64,000 nt of DNA from Flavobacterium sp. WV_118_3 (lineage in GTDB: Bacteria > Bacteroidota > Bacteroidia > Flavobacteriales > Flavobacteriaceae): assembly GCF_039778605.1 (NCBI RefSeq), contig NZ_CP156060.1, positions 3,562,001-3,626,000 on the forward strand, given 5' to 3'. Position numbers and translations under genes: made by a program. The notes under the pieces were generated by a model that worked only from the letters and a program-made list of their open reading frames with translations, did no database searches and had not been told where the DNA came from. Each line of letters begins with the position of its first letter. Position 1 is the stretch's first letter. Positions 1 to 7,524 of the stretch are shown here, in pieces.

Positions 1-272
1 GTACGATGGCTGTGGATTATTTTGAGAATAAAGATATGATCAAAGTATATCCAAACCCATCTAACGGAACCTTTAATGTGTTTATCGGAAACTATACCGG
101 TAAAGTATCATTACAGGTGTTTGATATAAACGGAAGAAATGTATACAGTCAGAAAGTTGAAGACTTCAATGTTGAAAAAACAATCAACCTGAAAGGATTG
201 CAATCAGGAATGTATATTCTTAAAGTAGAAGGAGATAATTTAAATCATACCCAAAAGGTTATATTGAATTAA
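1..272 (+). CDS. T9SS type A sorting domain of a truncated secreted protein (C-terminal part only)
   Basis: The reading frame (codons in phase with base 3) is open at the left window edge, so this is only the last ~90 codons of a larger exported protein. Its YPNPSNGTF motif, the following LQVFDINGR strand, the GMYILKVEG strand and the basic VILN terminus match the type A C-terminal sorting domain (Por_Secre_tail family). This domain is known to direct cargo through the type IX secretion system, where it is normally removed as the protein reaches the surface. What the passenger domain does cannot be told from this window. A hairpin terminator follows the stop codon by about 30 bases. Confidence 0.85.
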   Translation, partial: TMAVDYFENKDMIKVYPNPSNGTFNVFIGNYTGKVSLQVFDINGRNVYSQKVEDFNVEKTINLKGLQSGMYILKVEGDNLNHTQKVILN

Positions 273-297
273 TTCTAAAATAAAAAAGGTTCCGAAA

Positions 298-322
298 TGA
301 ACTGCCCCCAAAAAGTTAGACA
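298..322 (+). repeat. Solitary IS150-like (IS3 family) terminal sequence
   Basis: TGAACTG followed by CCCCAAAAAGTTAGACA has the layout of IS150-group ends (TGTACTG...GTTGGACG in IS150, from memory). There is no transposase gene and no second end nearby, so this would be a remnant. Bases 303-322 match the reverse complement of 23737-23756 at 19 of 20 positions. Confidence 0.45.
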
Positions 323-341
323 CTATTTGGGGGCATTTTTT
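303..341 (+). terminator. Rho-independent terminator built on an IS-end-like sequence
   Basis: Arms TGCCCCCAAA (303-312) and TTTGGGGGCA (326-335) are perfectly complementary, with a 13-base loop and a T-run at 336-341. It follows the T9SS cargo gene. The left arm and loop also match the outer end of IS150-group elements (see the repeat entry at 298). Confidence 0.8.
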
Positions 342-346
342 ATATC

Positions 347-1297
347 TTAAAAGGTGTAACTCAAACCGATTCCTAACAGTTGTTTAAACTGAATTTTAGG
401 CCCTTGGGTAACCTGTACGCCGTCGATCTCTTTTTTCGATTTGATATCATCGTCATAAACGAGATTGGTCCCGATATTGGCTTTGACATATTCGTTAACG
501 ACAAGGTCCAGTTGTAATTGCCAGTCGACATCAATATTGCCGAATCTGTTTATATAATCGGTATAAAGACTTAAACGATGGTCGAGGAAGATATTCTTGT
601 AAATCTCACTTTTCCATTGGTTGGTAACTAAAATACCGACTTCGGTTCGCGATCGTTTACCGTGAGTAATCAGGTTTCCGGCTTCGTCATATACCGCTTT
701 GTCGACCCCAAAAGCACCCTGATCGGCTAAACGCTGATCCAATACTAAAGTAGTTTTCTGGGTTAAAGGGGAGAAATAAGCATTTAGCTTTTGTTCTTTA
801 TTAGAATACTCGGCTCCGACACCCAGAAATAAATAGGCGGGAGCAAAGGCTTTGGAAATCGCCAGATCAGTATTCGGATAGGCATATCCGCTGGTAAATT
901 GCGTGTTGAAATTTAGTTTGGCACTGTGGTACCAGTTTGAAATACTGTCGTGACGGTAACCAAAAGTCGAATTCAGCTGAATCGCGTCATCGGTCTTGCG
1001 GAGTTCGCGTTCTTCCTGCTTATTAACGCCATAGCGTACGATTAGTTCGTTTTTCCACTTCACATTGCCTTTGACATAGTTTCGTAAAAAAGCACCCTTT
1101 AAAAGGCCTGAAATAGAGTTGTTTCCTCCAACACTCCAGTTGATAAATGCGATTTGGCTAAAATCAAGTCCGATGCTGTTTTTTTTGTGCCAATAGGAGG
1201 TGGTGTCGGGAATTGTAGTTCTTACTACGTCTTGTGCATTACTTTTTGGAATGGCTAAAATAAAAAGTAATCCGATTAGATACGGAGTAATCTTCAT
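347..1297 (-). CDS. DUF3078 family protein, probable outer-membrane or periplasmic beta-rich protein
   Basis: This 316-residue protein starts with a cleavable signal peptide (hydrophobic LIGLLFILAI, then a SNAQ cleavage region near residue 20). The remainder consists of alternating polar and aromatic strands and ends in GIGLSYTF, a terminal phenylalanine typical of outer-membrane beta-barrels. The overall sequence fits the DUF3078 family, found almost only in Bacteroidota and of unknown function. It lies 47 bases downstream of dxs on the same strand, so the two are probably co-transcribed. This neighbourhood alone does not assign it to isoprenoid metabolism. Confidence 0.8.
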   Translation of the reverse strand: MKITPYLIGLLFILAIPKSNAQDVVRTTIPDTTSYWHKKNSIGLDFSQIAFINWSVGGNNSISGLLKGAFLRNYVKGNVKWKNELIVRYGVNKQEERELRKTDDAIQLNSTFGYRHDSISNWYHSAKLNFNTQFTSGYAYPNTDLAISKAFAPAYLFLGVGAEYSNKEQKLNAYFSPLTQKTTLVLDQRLADQGAFGVDKAVYDEAGNLITHGKRSRTEVGILVTNQWKSEIYKNIFLDHRLSLYTDYINRFGNIDVDWQLQLDLVVNEYVKANIGTNLVYDDDIKSKKEIDGVQVTQGPKIQFKQLLGIGLSYTF

Positions 1298-1344
1298 GGT
1301 AAATTTAGTTTTTAATTTTCTTTAGTTTGGCAAAAGTATTACAA

Positions 1345-3114
1345 TCAGTAACTTGAAAAAATAGTTATCAGACTGTTAATATCAATTTTGCATTTTCTTT
1401 GCTGCTCAATAACTGTGCCGTGCTCGATAAATTCGTCCGGAATGCCCAGTATTTTAACACTTAACCCGGTGTAATGAATACTCATAAAAGTAGCTATAGT
1501 ACTTCCAAAACCACCGAGTACCGATCCGTCTTCTATCGTGATCAGTTGTTCATGACTGTTACAGATTTCTTTTAGTGTATCAATGTCCAGTGGTTTTATA
1601 AACGGAAAATGATAGTGGGAAAACAAATCCCGGTTTTCGGTTTGTTCCAAAGCCTGTAGTACATTGTTTCCAATAGTTCCGGTCGATAGAATGGCAATTT
1701 TACGGCCTTTCGAAAGTCTTCGGGCTTTTCCGATTTCGATTTTTTCGAACGGAAGTTGCCAGTTCTGAATATAACCTCTTCCTCTCGGATAACGTATCGC
1801 TATCGGATGATCCAGTCCTAATTGTGCGGTATACATACCGTTTCGGAGTTCGATTTCATTTATAGGGGCAAATAAAATCAGATTGGGTATACAGTTTAGG
1901 TAAGTAATATCAAATACACCCTGATGTGTGGCGCCATCTTCTCCAACCAGGCCGGCTCGGTCCAGACAGAATATAACGGGTAAATTCTGTAAAGCTACAT
2001 CGTGAATGACCTGATCGTAGGCACGTTGCAGAAAAGTGGAATAGATATTACAAAAGACAACCATTCCCTGAGTGGTCATTCCGGCAGCCAGTGTTACGGC
2101 ATGTTGTTCGGCGATCCCTACATCGAAGGCGCGATCCGGAATTTCGTCCATCATAAATTTAAGAGACGAACCGGTGGGCATAGCCGGCGTAATCCCGATA
2201 ATACGTTCGTTTTGACGCGCCAGTTCCACTAAGGTCAAACCGAAGACATCCTGGAATTTTGGTGGTAGATTTTCCTCCGGACGAGGAATAATCTCTCCGG
2301 TAGTTTTGTCGAATTTACCTGGAGCGTGATAACGAACCTGGTCTTTTTCGGCCTGTTCGAGTCCTTTTCCTTTTGTGGTGGTAATATGCAGGAATTTGGG
2401 TCCCTTTTTATCTTTTAATCGGATCAGTTCTTTAATTAACAATGGGATATCGTGACCGTCGATTGGTCCGGAATAATCAAAGTTTAAGGAACGGATCATG
2501 TTGTTATCCCTTGGATTGCTACCGTCTTTTACGGATGTCAGGTATGCTTTTAAAGCACCAACGCTTGGGTCAATCCCAATAGCGTTATCGTTTAAAATTA
2601 CCAGTAAATTGGCATCGGTCACACCGGCGTGGTTTAAACCTTCAAAAGCCATTCCCGAGGCAATCGAAGCATCGCCAACTACAGCGATATGTTGTTTTTC
2701 GGTTTTGCCTTTTAGTTGGGAAGCAATTGCCATTCCCAAAGCGGCCGAAATAGCCGTGGAGGAATGTCCTACGCCAAAAGTATCGTAAATACTCTCATTG
2801 CGATTCGGGAAACCGGAAATACCACCCAATTGGCGGTTGGTGTGGAATACCGCGGCACGCTCGGTCAGGATTTTATGACCGTAGGCCTGATGTCCGACGT
2901 CCCATACCAGTTGATCATCCGGAGTGTTAAAAACATAATGTAGGGCTATGGTCAGCTCTACAACGCCTAAACTCGCACCCAAATGGCCTTCCTTTGTCGA
3001 TACGATATCGATGATAAACTCCCGTAGTTCTTGTGCCAGAACCGGAAGTTGCTCAACAGGGAGCTTGCGTAAATCGGTGGGAGATAGTATGTTTGGTAAT
3101 AGTTTTGCTGCCAT
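1345..3114 (-). CDS. dxs: 1-deoxy-D-xylulose-5-phosphate synthase
   Basis: DXS condenses pyruvate and glyceraldehyde 3-phosphate into DXP, the first step of the MEP isoprenoid pathway and a source of the thiazole and pyridoxal precursor. Visible features are the N-terminal GHLGASLG and DVGHQAYGHKI segments, the thiamine-diphosphate site GDASIASGMAFEGLN, and the transketolase-type PYR domain with GIAEQHAVTLAAGM and DRAGLVGEDGATHQG. The length (589 residues) is normal. The frame extends five codons upstream to another ATG at 3129. The start at 3114 (MAAKLLPN) is preferred because a -7 box, TACCTTTG, lies on the minus strand at 3126-3119, between the two ATGs. That would make the mRNA nearly leaderless. 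The gene is divergent from tadA. Confidence 0.95.
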   Translation of the reverse strand: MAAKLLPNILSPTDLRKLPVEQLPVLAQELREFIIDIVSTKEGHLGASLGVVELTIALHYVFNTPDDQLVWDVGHQAYGHKILTERAAVFHTNRQLGGISGFPNRNESIYDTFGVGHSSTAISAALGMAIASQLKGKTEKQHIAVVGDASIASGMAFEGLNHAGVTDANLLVILNDNAIGIDPSVGALKAYLTSVKDGSNPRDNNMIRSLNFDYSGPIDGHDIPLLIKELIRLKDKKGPKFLHITTTKGKGLEQAEKDQVRYHAPGKFDKTTGEIIPRPEENLPPKFQDVFGLTLVELARQNERIIGITPAMPTGSSLKFMMDEIPDRAFDVGIAEQHAVTLAAGMTTQGMVVFCNIYSTFLQRAYDQVIHDVALQNLPVIFCLDRAGLVGEDGATHQGVFDITYLNCIPNLILFAPINEIELRNGMYTAQLGLDHPIAIRYPRGRGYIQNWQLPFEKIEIGKARRLSKGRKIAILSTGTIGNNVLQALEQTENRDLFSHYHFPFIKPLDIDTLKEICNSHEQLITIEDGSVLGGFGSTIATFMSIHYTGLSVKILGIPDEFIEHGTVIEQQRKCKIDINSLITIFSSY

Positions 3115-3118
3115 GGTG

Positions 3119-3147
3119 CAAAGGTACAATTTGAAATTGTATTTTTG
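3119..3147. promoter_or_regulatory. Divergent -7 boxes for dxs and tadA
   Basis: The 38-base gap between dxs and tadA contains a minus-strand TACCTTTG (3126-3119) and a plus-strand TATTTTTG (3140-3147), both of TAnnTTTG form. Each sits only about five bases from an ATG, predicting leaderless or near-leaderless transcripts. No convincing -33 TTG is seen for either, so this is tentative. Confidence 0.4.
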
Positions 3148-3152
3148 TTTTT

Positions 3153-3593
3153 ATGGAAAACATTTTCACGGACGATTATTTTATGAAAAAGGCACTCCAG
3201 GAAGCGGAGATTGCTTTCGAAAAAGGAGAAATTCCGGTTGGTGCCATTGTGGTTGTCGACAATCGGGTCATTGCCAGAAGTCACAATCTGACGGAGTTGT
3301 TAAACGATGTTACGGCGCATGCCGAAATGCAATCGATTACGGCGGCGGCTAATTTTTTGGGTGGAAAATACCTGAAAGATTGTACGCTTTACGTAACACT
3401 GGAGCCGTGTCAGATGTGTGCCGGAGCCTTATATTGGAGTCAGATTTCGAAAGTCGTTTACGGTGCTTACGACGCGCATCGTGGCTATCGTAAAATGGGA
3501 GCGCAATTGCATCCGAAAACAACAGTGGTAACCGGTGTTATGGAACAGGAGTGCGGGGCTTTAATGAAGGCTTTCTTTCAGAAAAGACGCTGA
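3153..3593 (+). CDS. tadA: tRNA-specific adenosine deaminase
   Basis: TadA converts adenosine 34 to inosine in the anticodon of tRNA-Arg(ACG). The 146-residue protein has the cytidine/deoxycytidylate-deaminase zinc site: H56-A-E58 (HAE) and C86 and C89 in EPCQMC, with Glu58 as proton shuttle. The length and the early PVGAIVV strand are typical of TadA. Guanine deaminase belongs to the same superfamily, but the sequence around the motifs favours TadA. It is monocistronic, divergent from dxs, and ends in a bidirectional terminator shared with rng. Confidence 0.92.
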   Translation: MENIFTDDYFMKKALQEAEIAFEKGEIPVGAIVVVDNRVIARSHNLTELLNDVTAHAEMQSITAAANFLGGKYLKDCTLYVTLEPCQMCAGALYWSQISKVVYGAYDAHRGYRKMGAQLHPKTTVVTGVMEQECGALMKAFFQKRR

Positions 3594-3603
3594 TTACAGG
3601 TAT

Positions 3604-3638
3604 AAAAAAAACCGCTCCGTTTCACAACGAGCGGTTTT
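3604..3638. terminator. Bidirectional terminator between tadA and rng
   Basis: Arms AAAACCGCTC (3607-3616) and GAGCGGTTTT (3629-3638) form a strong hairpin, with an A-run on the left and Ts on the right. It serves both convergent genes. Confidence 0.88.
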
Positions 3639-3642
3639 GGAT

Positions 3643-5196
3643 TTATTTAATTTCACTTCCATCTTTGTCGAAGAAGTGATATTCTAAGTACGTGTAAGCG
3701 TCACGAGGTATAACTTTCACCCATTTTTTATGTTCAAAAAACCATTTTGAACGTAATGATGGAAAACCTTTAGTTATATACGCAGCCACAAAGGGATGCG
3801 CATTCAGAACCACTTTTTTGTGATCCTTAAAAATTCGTTCTAGATCAGCCGATATTTTATCAATAATCAGGATAGGAGCTTCAATTTCCCCGTTTTCATT
3901 ATTCGGGTTTTCTTCTCTTGTTTTGATATTAACTTCGGGTCTGACTCTTTGTCTAGTAATTTGAATTAATCCAAATTTGCTAGGAGGCAAGATTTTATGT
4001 TTTGCTTTGTCATCGCTCATTTCCTCTCGTAAGAAATCGTAGAGCACTTTACGGTTGTCAGGATTTGACATGTCGATAAAATCGATTACAATAATACCAC
4101 CCATGTCGCGTAATCGTAATTGTCGGGCTATTTCGGCCGCAGCAATCAGATTTACTTCTAAGGCAGTGTCTTCCTGGTTTTGCGCTTTGTTGGAGCGGTT
4201 ACCGCTGTTGACGTCGATTACATGTAAAGCCTCGGTGTGTTCTATGATTAAGTAAGCTCCTTTGCTCATAGATACCGTTCTTCCAAATGACGTCTTAATT
4301 TGTCGCTCTATGTTGTATTTCTCAAAAAGAGGTAACTCTTTCGATTGATAATGCTTAACAATAGATACTTTAGCAGGAGCTATTTCTTGCAAATACTCCT
4401 TCGTTTGATAATACAGATCCTCATCATCAATATGAATACCGGTAAAGGTATCATTAAAGACATCGCGTAGTATTGAGGACGCTCGGTTGAGTTCGCCTAA
4501 TACTTTTGAAGGATGATGCGCTGTAGGGATTCGCTTACACATTGTGGTCCATTTGTCCAGCAAATTCTGTAAGTCTTTGTCGAGTTCAGCTACTTTTTTG
4601 CCTTCTGCTACTGTTCTGACAATAACACCAAATCCTTTTGGTTTGATAGATTGAACCAAACGTTTTAATCGGTCTTTTTCTTCTTTCGATTCGATTTTTT
4701 GTGAAATCGAGATGCGATCCGAAAAAGGAACTAAAACAACATATCGCCCGGCCAGTGAAAGTTCGGAACTTATTCGTGGCCCTTTGGTAGATATCGGTTC
4801 TTTAACTACTTGAACTAAAATTGACTGATTGGCACTTAACACGTCGGATATTGCGCCATCCTTGTCGATTTCAGGTTCAAAAGGAAAGTTTTTTAGGGAG
4901 AAATCTTTTATTTTACCTGCGCTTACAAGTTTAATGAATTTCATTAGAGAAGATAGGTTTGGACCTAAATCATGATAATGTAAAAAGGCATCTTTTTCGA
5001 AGCCTACATTTACAAAGGCCGCATTCAATCCTGCTACCGGTTTTCGGATCTTGGCAATAAAAATATCACCTACCTGAAAGCCGTTTTTTTCGCCTTCTTC
5101 TCTGTGTAATTCAATTAGTTTTCCATCTTTTAATAAGGCAAAATCTACCGCTTCTGAACTGGATCGGATAATTAATTCCTTGTTCACTTGGTACAT
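3643..5196 (-). CDS. rng: Ribonuclease E/G family endoribonuclease (RNase G type)
   Basis: This 517-residue enzyme starts with an S1-like RNA-binding region (VGDIFIAKIRKPVAGLNAAFVNVG). It continues through the RNase-H-like and DNase-I-like catalytic domain. The two magnesium-binding aspartates expected from RNase E/G are seen in HVIDVNSG and IVIDFIDM, followed by the conserved ITRQRVRPE segment. Roles known for the family are 5' end maturation of 16S rRNA and mRNA decay. The usual CPxC zinc-link after that segment is replaced here by a cysteine-free stretch (EENPNNENG). No long C-terminal scaffold is present, so RNase G is a better name than RNase E. It is monocistronic. Confidence 0.9.
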   Translation of the reverse strand: MYQVNKELIIRSSSEAVDFALLKDGKLIELHREEGEKNGFQVGDIFIAKIRKPVAGLNAAFVNVGFEKDAFLHYHDLGPNLSSLMKFIKLVSAGKIKDFSLKNFPFEPEIDKDGAISDVLSANQSILVQVVKEPISTKGPRISSELSLAGRYVVLVPFSDRISISQKIESKEEKDRLKRLVQSIKPKGFGVIVRTVAEGKKVAELDKDLQNLLDKWTTMCKRIPTAHHPSKVLGELNRASSILRDVFNDTFTGIHIDDEDLYYQTKEYLQEIAPAKVSIVKHYQSKELPLFEKYNIERQIKTSFGRTVSMSKGAYLIIEHTEALHVIDVNSGNRSNKAQNQEDTALEVNLIAAAEIARQLRLRDMGGIIVIDFIDMSNPDNRKVLYDFLREEMSDDKAKHKILPPSKFGLIQITRQRVRPEVNIKTREENPNNENGEIEAPILIIDKISADLERIFKDHKKVVLNAHPFVAAYITKGFPSLRSKWFFEHKKWVKVIPRDAYTYLEYHFFDKDGSEIK

Positions 5197-5401
5197 TTTT
5201 ATCCATACAATAATAGCCGCTATCGTAATAGTGCTACCAACGTACAGATGGATTTAACATTAAATTTACAGGTTTTACCCGGGAAACCATAATTGGAATA
5301 GTAAATAAAAAACTATAAATCATAGATTTGTAGTTAAAAACTTACTGATTTGTTCCGTTTTTTATGATTTCAATTTCAATGAACTTTAGACTTTAAAAAG
5401 A

Positions 5402-5426
5402 AAAAAGTAGTTTTAAACTACTTTTT
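5402..5426 (-). terminator. Terminator of the HU/small basic protein transcript
   Basis: A near-perfect dyad (AAAAAGTAGTTT and AAACTACTTTTT around base 5414), continuing into Ts on the minus strand. Its upper arm includes the stop codon of the 30-residue protein. Confidence 0.65.
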
Positions 5427-5510
5427 CTTCTTATGACGGTTAGCTCTCGCTCTCTTTTTACGTTTGTGAGTTGCTACCTTATGTCTTTTTCTTTTTTTAC
5501 CACTTGGCAT
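5418..5510 (-). CDS. 30-residue lysine/arginine-rich protein, probable small ribosomal protein
   Basis: A complete ORF of 30 codons begins MPSGKKRKRHK, contains ATHKRKKR and ends RHKKKK; two thirds of its residues are Lys, Arg or His. Very short proteins of this kind are conserved in Bacteroidota and resemble the AURKAIP1/COX24 (bS22-like) family. A role on the ribosome is inferred from composition and size only. It follows the HU-like gene by 29 bases on the same strand and ends in its own hairpin terminator, so it is probably co-transcribed with HU. It is below the length cut-off of most gene finders and is easily missed. Confidence 0.75.
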   Translation of the reverse strand: MPSGKKRKRHKVATHKRKKRARANRHKKKK

Positions 5511-5539
5511 AAATTGTAGTGTTTAGAGTGATTAATAAA

Positions 5540-5836
5540 TTAGTTAACTTTTACTTCAGTATTCGTTTTCACGCCATCAACAAAAACTTTTGCTGGTTTG
5601 AAAGCCGGGATGTTGTGGGCAGGAATCTTAATTGTAGTGTTTTTAGAGATGTTTCTACCGGTTTTCTCAGCTCTTGTTTTGATGATAAAGCTACCAAAAC
5701 CTCTTAAGTATACGTTGTCACCAGTTTCTAATGAGTTTTTTACTTCGTCCATAAAAGACTCAACTGTTGCTTGTACATCTCCTTTTTCTAGACCCAATTT
5801 CTCGGAAATTTTCGCTACGATGTCTGCTTTCGTCAT
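5540..5836 (-). CDS. HU/IHF family DNA-binding protein
   Basis: The 98-residue protein has the HU/IHF fold: N-terminal MTKADIVAKISEKLGL helices, the core LRGFGSFIIKTRAEKTGRN, and the beta-arm region ending IPAHNIPAFKPAKVF. It should form a dimer that bends DNA and compacts the nucleoid. Whether it acts as HU (non-specific) or IHF-like cannot be decided from sequence. It is divergent from mutY and has a good promoter at 5878-5909. Confidence 0.92.
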   Translation of the reverse strand: MTKADIVAKISEKLGLEKGDVQATVESFMDEVKNSLETGDNVYLRGFGSFIIKTRAEKTGRNISKNTTIKIPAHNIPAFKPAKVFVDGVKTNTEVKVN

Positions 5837-5877
5837 TTTCTTTCGTATTTATATTGATGTGTAATTTTTTGAGTTTG

Positions 5878-5909
5878 CAAATATAGGAATTAAAAATACA
5901 ATATTTCAA
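5878..5909 (-). promoter_or_regulatory. Promoter of the HU-like gene
   Basis: On the minus strand a TTG (5909-5907) is followed after 21 bases by TATATTTG (5885-5878), the Bacteroidota sigma-A consensus. The predicted start site is about 35 bases upstream of the ATG. Confidence 0.6.
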
Positions 5910-5968
5910 CCTTAATCGATTAAAATTTAATTACATAAAGTTTTATTTTTGTATCCTAATTTTTTATA

Positions 5969-7021
5969 ATGGATTTTTCTAACTCGTTAATCCAGTGGTA
6001 TTTGCGGTCTAAGCGCGATTTGCCATGGCGAAAAACGGCGGATCCCTATCGTATATGGCTGTCAGAAATCATGTTGCAACAAACGCGGGTTGCGCAGGGT
6101 TTGCCGTATTTTTTAGCGTTTGTTGACGCTTTTCCAACTGTTTTTGATCTGGCAAATGCCGATGAGGAAAAAGTGCTAAAACTCTGGCAGGGTTTGGGCT
6201 ACTATTCGAGGGCGCGAAATCTGCACGCTACGGCACAATATATCGCCCAGGAACGAAATGGCGTATTTCCCGAAAATTACGAAGGTCTTTTAAAGTTAAA
6301 AGGAGTAGGGGAATATACCGCAGCGGCAATTGCATCTATTTCTTATGGAGAGCCGGTTCCGGTGGTCGATGGGAATGTGTTTCGTGTATTGGCGCGGTAT
6401 TTTGATGTGGAAACGGATATTGCTGCTCCGGCGGCTAAAAAAGAATTTAAAGCATTGGCGGCCGAATTGTTGCCGGTAGATAAAGCATCGCTGTTTAATC
6501 AGGCGATGATGGAATTTGGTGCTTTGCAGTGTGTACCTAAAAATCCCGATTGTGCTTCCTGTGTGTTTAATGACAGTTGTGCGGCCTTGCAAAAAAAGAA
6601 AGTGGATCGGTTGCCGGTAAAATTAAAAAAAACAAAAATTACCAATCGCTATCTGAATTATATTTTGTTTGTAGATCCCTCCGGAAATACAATTGTGCAA
6701 AAACGACAGGATAAAGGAATCTGGTTCGGATTGTATGAATTTCCGTTGGTCGAAACTATGACCGATATACATCGCGATGCTATGCCGGAACAGCTTGTGA
6801 AAAGTGTTACAATTCCGGATGGAGGTCGTTTGCAGGAATTCCGCCTTTTAAATGAAAAACAAATTCTTCACAAGCTTTCGCATCAACATTTGCATATTTA
6901 TTTTTGGGAATTAAAGACTGCTGATATTATGTCGGGCAGTTTGTCATGGAGTGACGTTCAAAAGCTTCCATTTCCTATTGTGATATATAATTTTATCACA
7001 GAGTATGTAAAAAATAAATAG
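5969..7021 (+). CDS. mutY: A/G-specific adenine DNA glycosylase
   Basis: MutY removes adenine mispaired with 8-oxoguanine. The 350-residue protein has the helix-hairpin-helix LKGVGEYTAAA, catalytic Glu33 in SEIMLQQTR and catalytic Asp134 in VVDGNVFRVLAR. The 4Fe-4S ligands C188, C195, C198 and C204 keep the canonical C-x6-C-x2-C-x5-C spacing. A C-terminal NUDIX-like domain (from about residue 220) recognises 8-oxoG in the family. It heads the plus-strand series mutY-ssb-gldE-gldD, an order typical of flavobacteria. A -7-like TATTTTTG is at 5944-5951, without a clear -33. Confidence 0.95.
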   Translation: MDFSNSLIQWYLRSKRDLPWRKTADPYRIWLSEIMLQQTRVAQGLPYFLAFVDAFPTVFDLANADEEKVLKLWQGLGYYSRARNLHATAQYIAQERNGVFPENYEGLLKLKGVGEYTAAAIASISYGEPVPVVDGNVFRVLARYFDVETDIAAPAAKKEFKALAAELLPVDKASLFNQAMMEFGALQCVPKNPDCASCVFNDSCAALQKKKVDRLPVKLKKTKITNRYLNYILFVDPSGNTIVQKRQDKGIWFGLYEFPLVETMTDIHRDAMPEQLVKSVTIPDGGRLQEFRLLNEKQILHKLSHQHLHIYFWELKTADIMSGSLSWSDVQKLPFPIVIYNFITEYVKNK

Positions 7022-7057
7022 AATTAGTATATTTGAGTTAATAAATAGGTACGAGCC

Positions 7058-7501
7058 ATGAACGGAACGGTAAATAAAGTCATGTTAATTGGACATTTGG
7101 GAGATGATGTGAAAATGCATTATTTCGAAGGAGGTAATTGTATTGGACGTTTTCCTCTAGCAACCAATGAGGTGTATATTAATAAGACAACAAACGAAAG
7201 AATCACTTCCACAGAATGGCATAATCTTGTGGTGCGCAATAAAGCGGCTGAAATATGCGAAAAATATCTTTCGAAAGGAGATAAAATTTATGTGGAAGGT
7301 CGTATCAAATCCAGACAATGGCAAGCCGAAGACGGTACTACGAAGTACACTACCGAAATCCAGGTGACCGAGTTTACCTTTTTAACAACGAAAAAGGAAA
7401 TCGAAAACAATAAACCAGGTTTTCCGACTTCGGGTGATACCGCTAAACCATCATTTGAGGCACCGGGCACGCCGATGCAAAATGATGATATGCCGTTTTA
7501 A
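7058..7501 (+). CDS. ssb: Single-stranded DNA-binding protein
   Basis: The 147-residue protein has an N-terminal OB fold (NKVMLIGHLGDD, then GRFPLATNE, EWHNLVV, and IYVEGRIKSRQW). A disordered tail ends in the acidic peptide NDDMPF, which in SSB proteins recruits replication and repair partners. A TATATTTG -7 box lies at 7028-7035, without an obvious -33 element, so ssb may have its own promoter as well as read-through from mutY. Confidence 0.95.
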   Translation: MNGTVNKVMLIGHLGDDVKMHYFEGGNCIGRFPLATNEVYINKTTNERITSTEWHNLVVRNKAAEICEKYLSKGDKIYVEGRIKSRQWQAEDGTTKYTTEIQVTEFTFLTTKKEIENNKPGFPTSGDTAKPSFEAPGTPMQNDDMPF

Positions 7502-7524
7502 TTGTGTAACTAATTCTGTTTGAT

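Noticed and set aside
2002..3352. Several open frames on the opposite strand of dxs and across tadA
   Set aside because: They run antisense to, or out of frame with, genes that have clear family motifs and lack any recognisable domain themselves.
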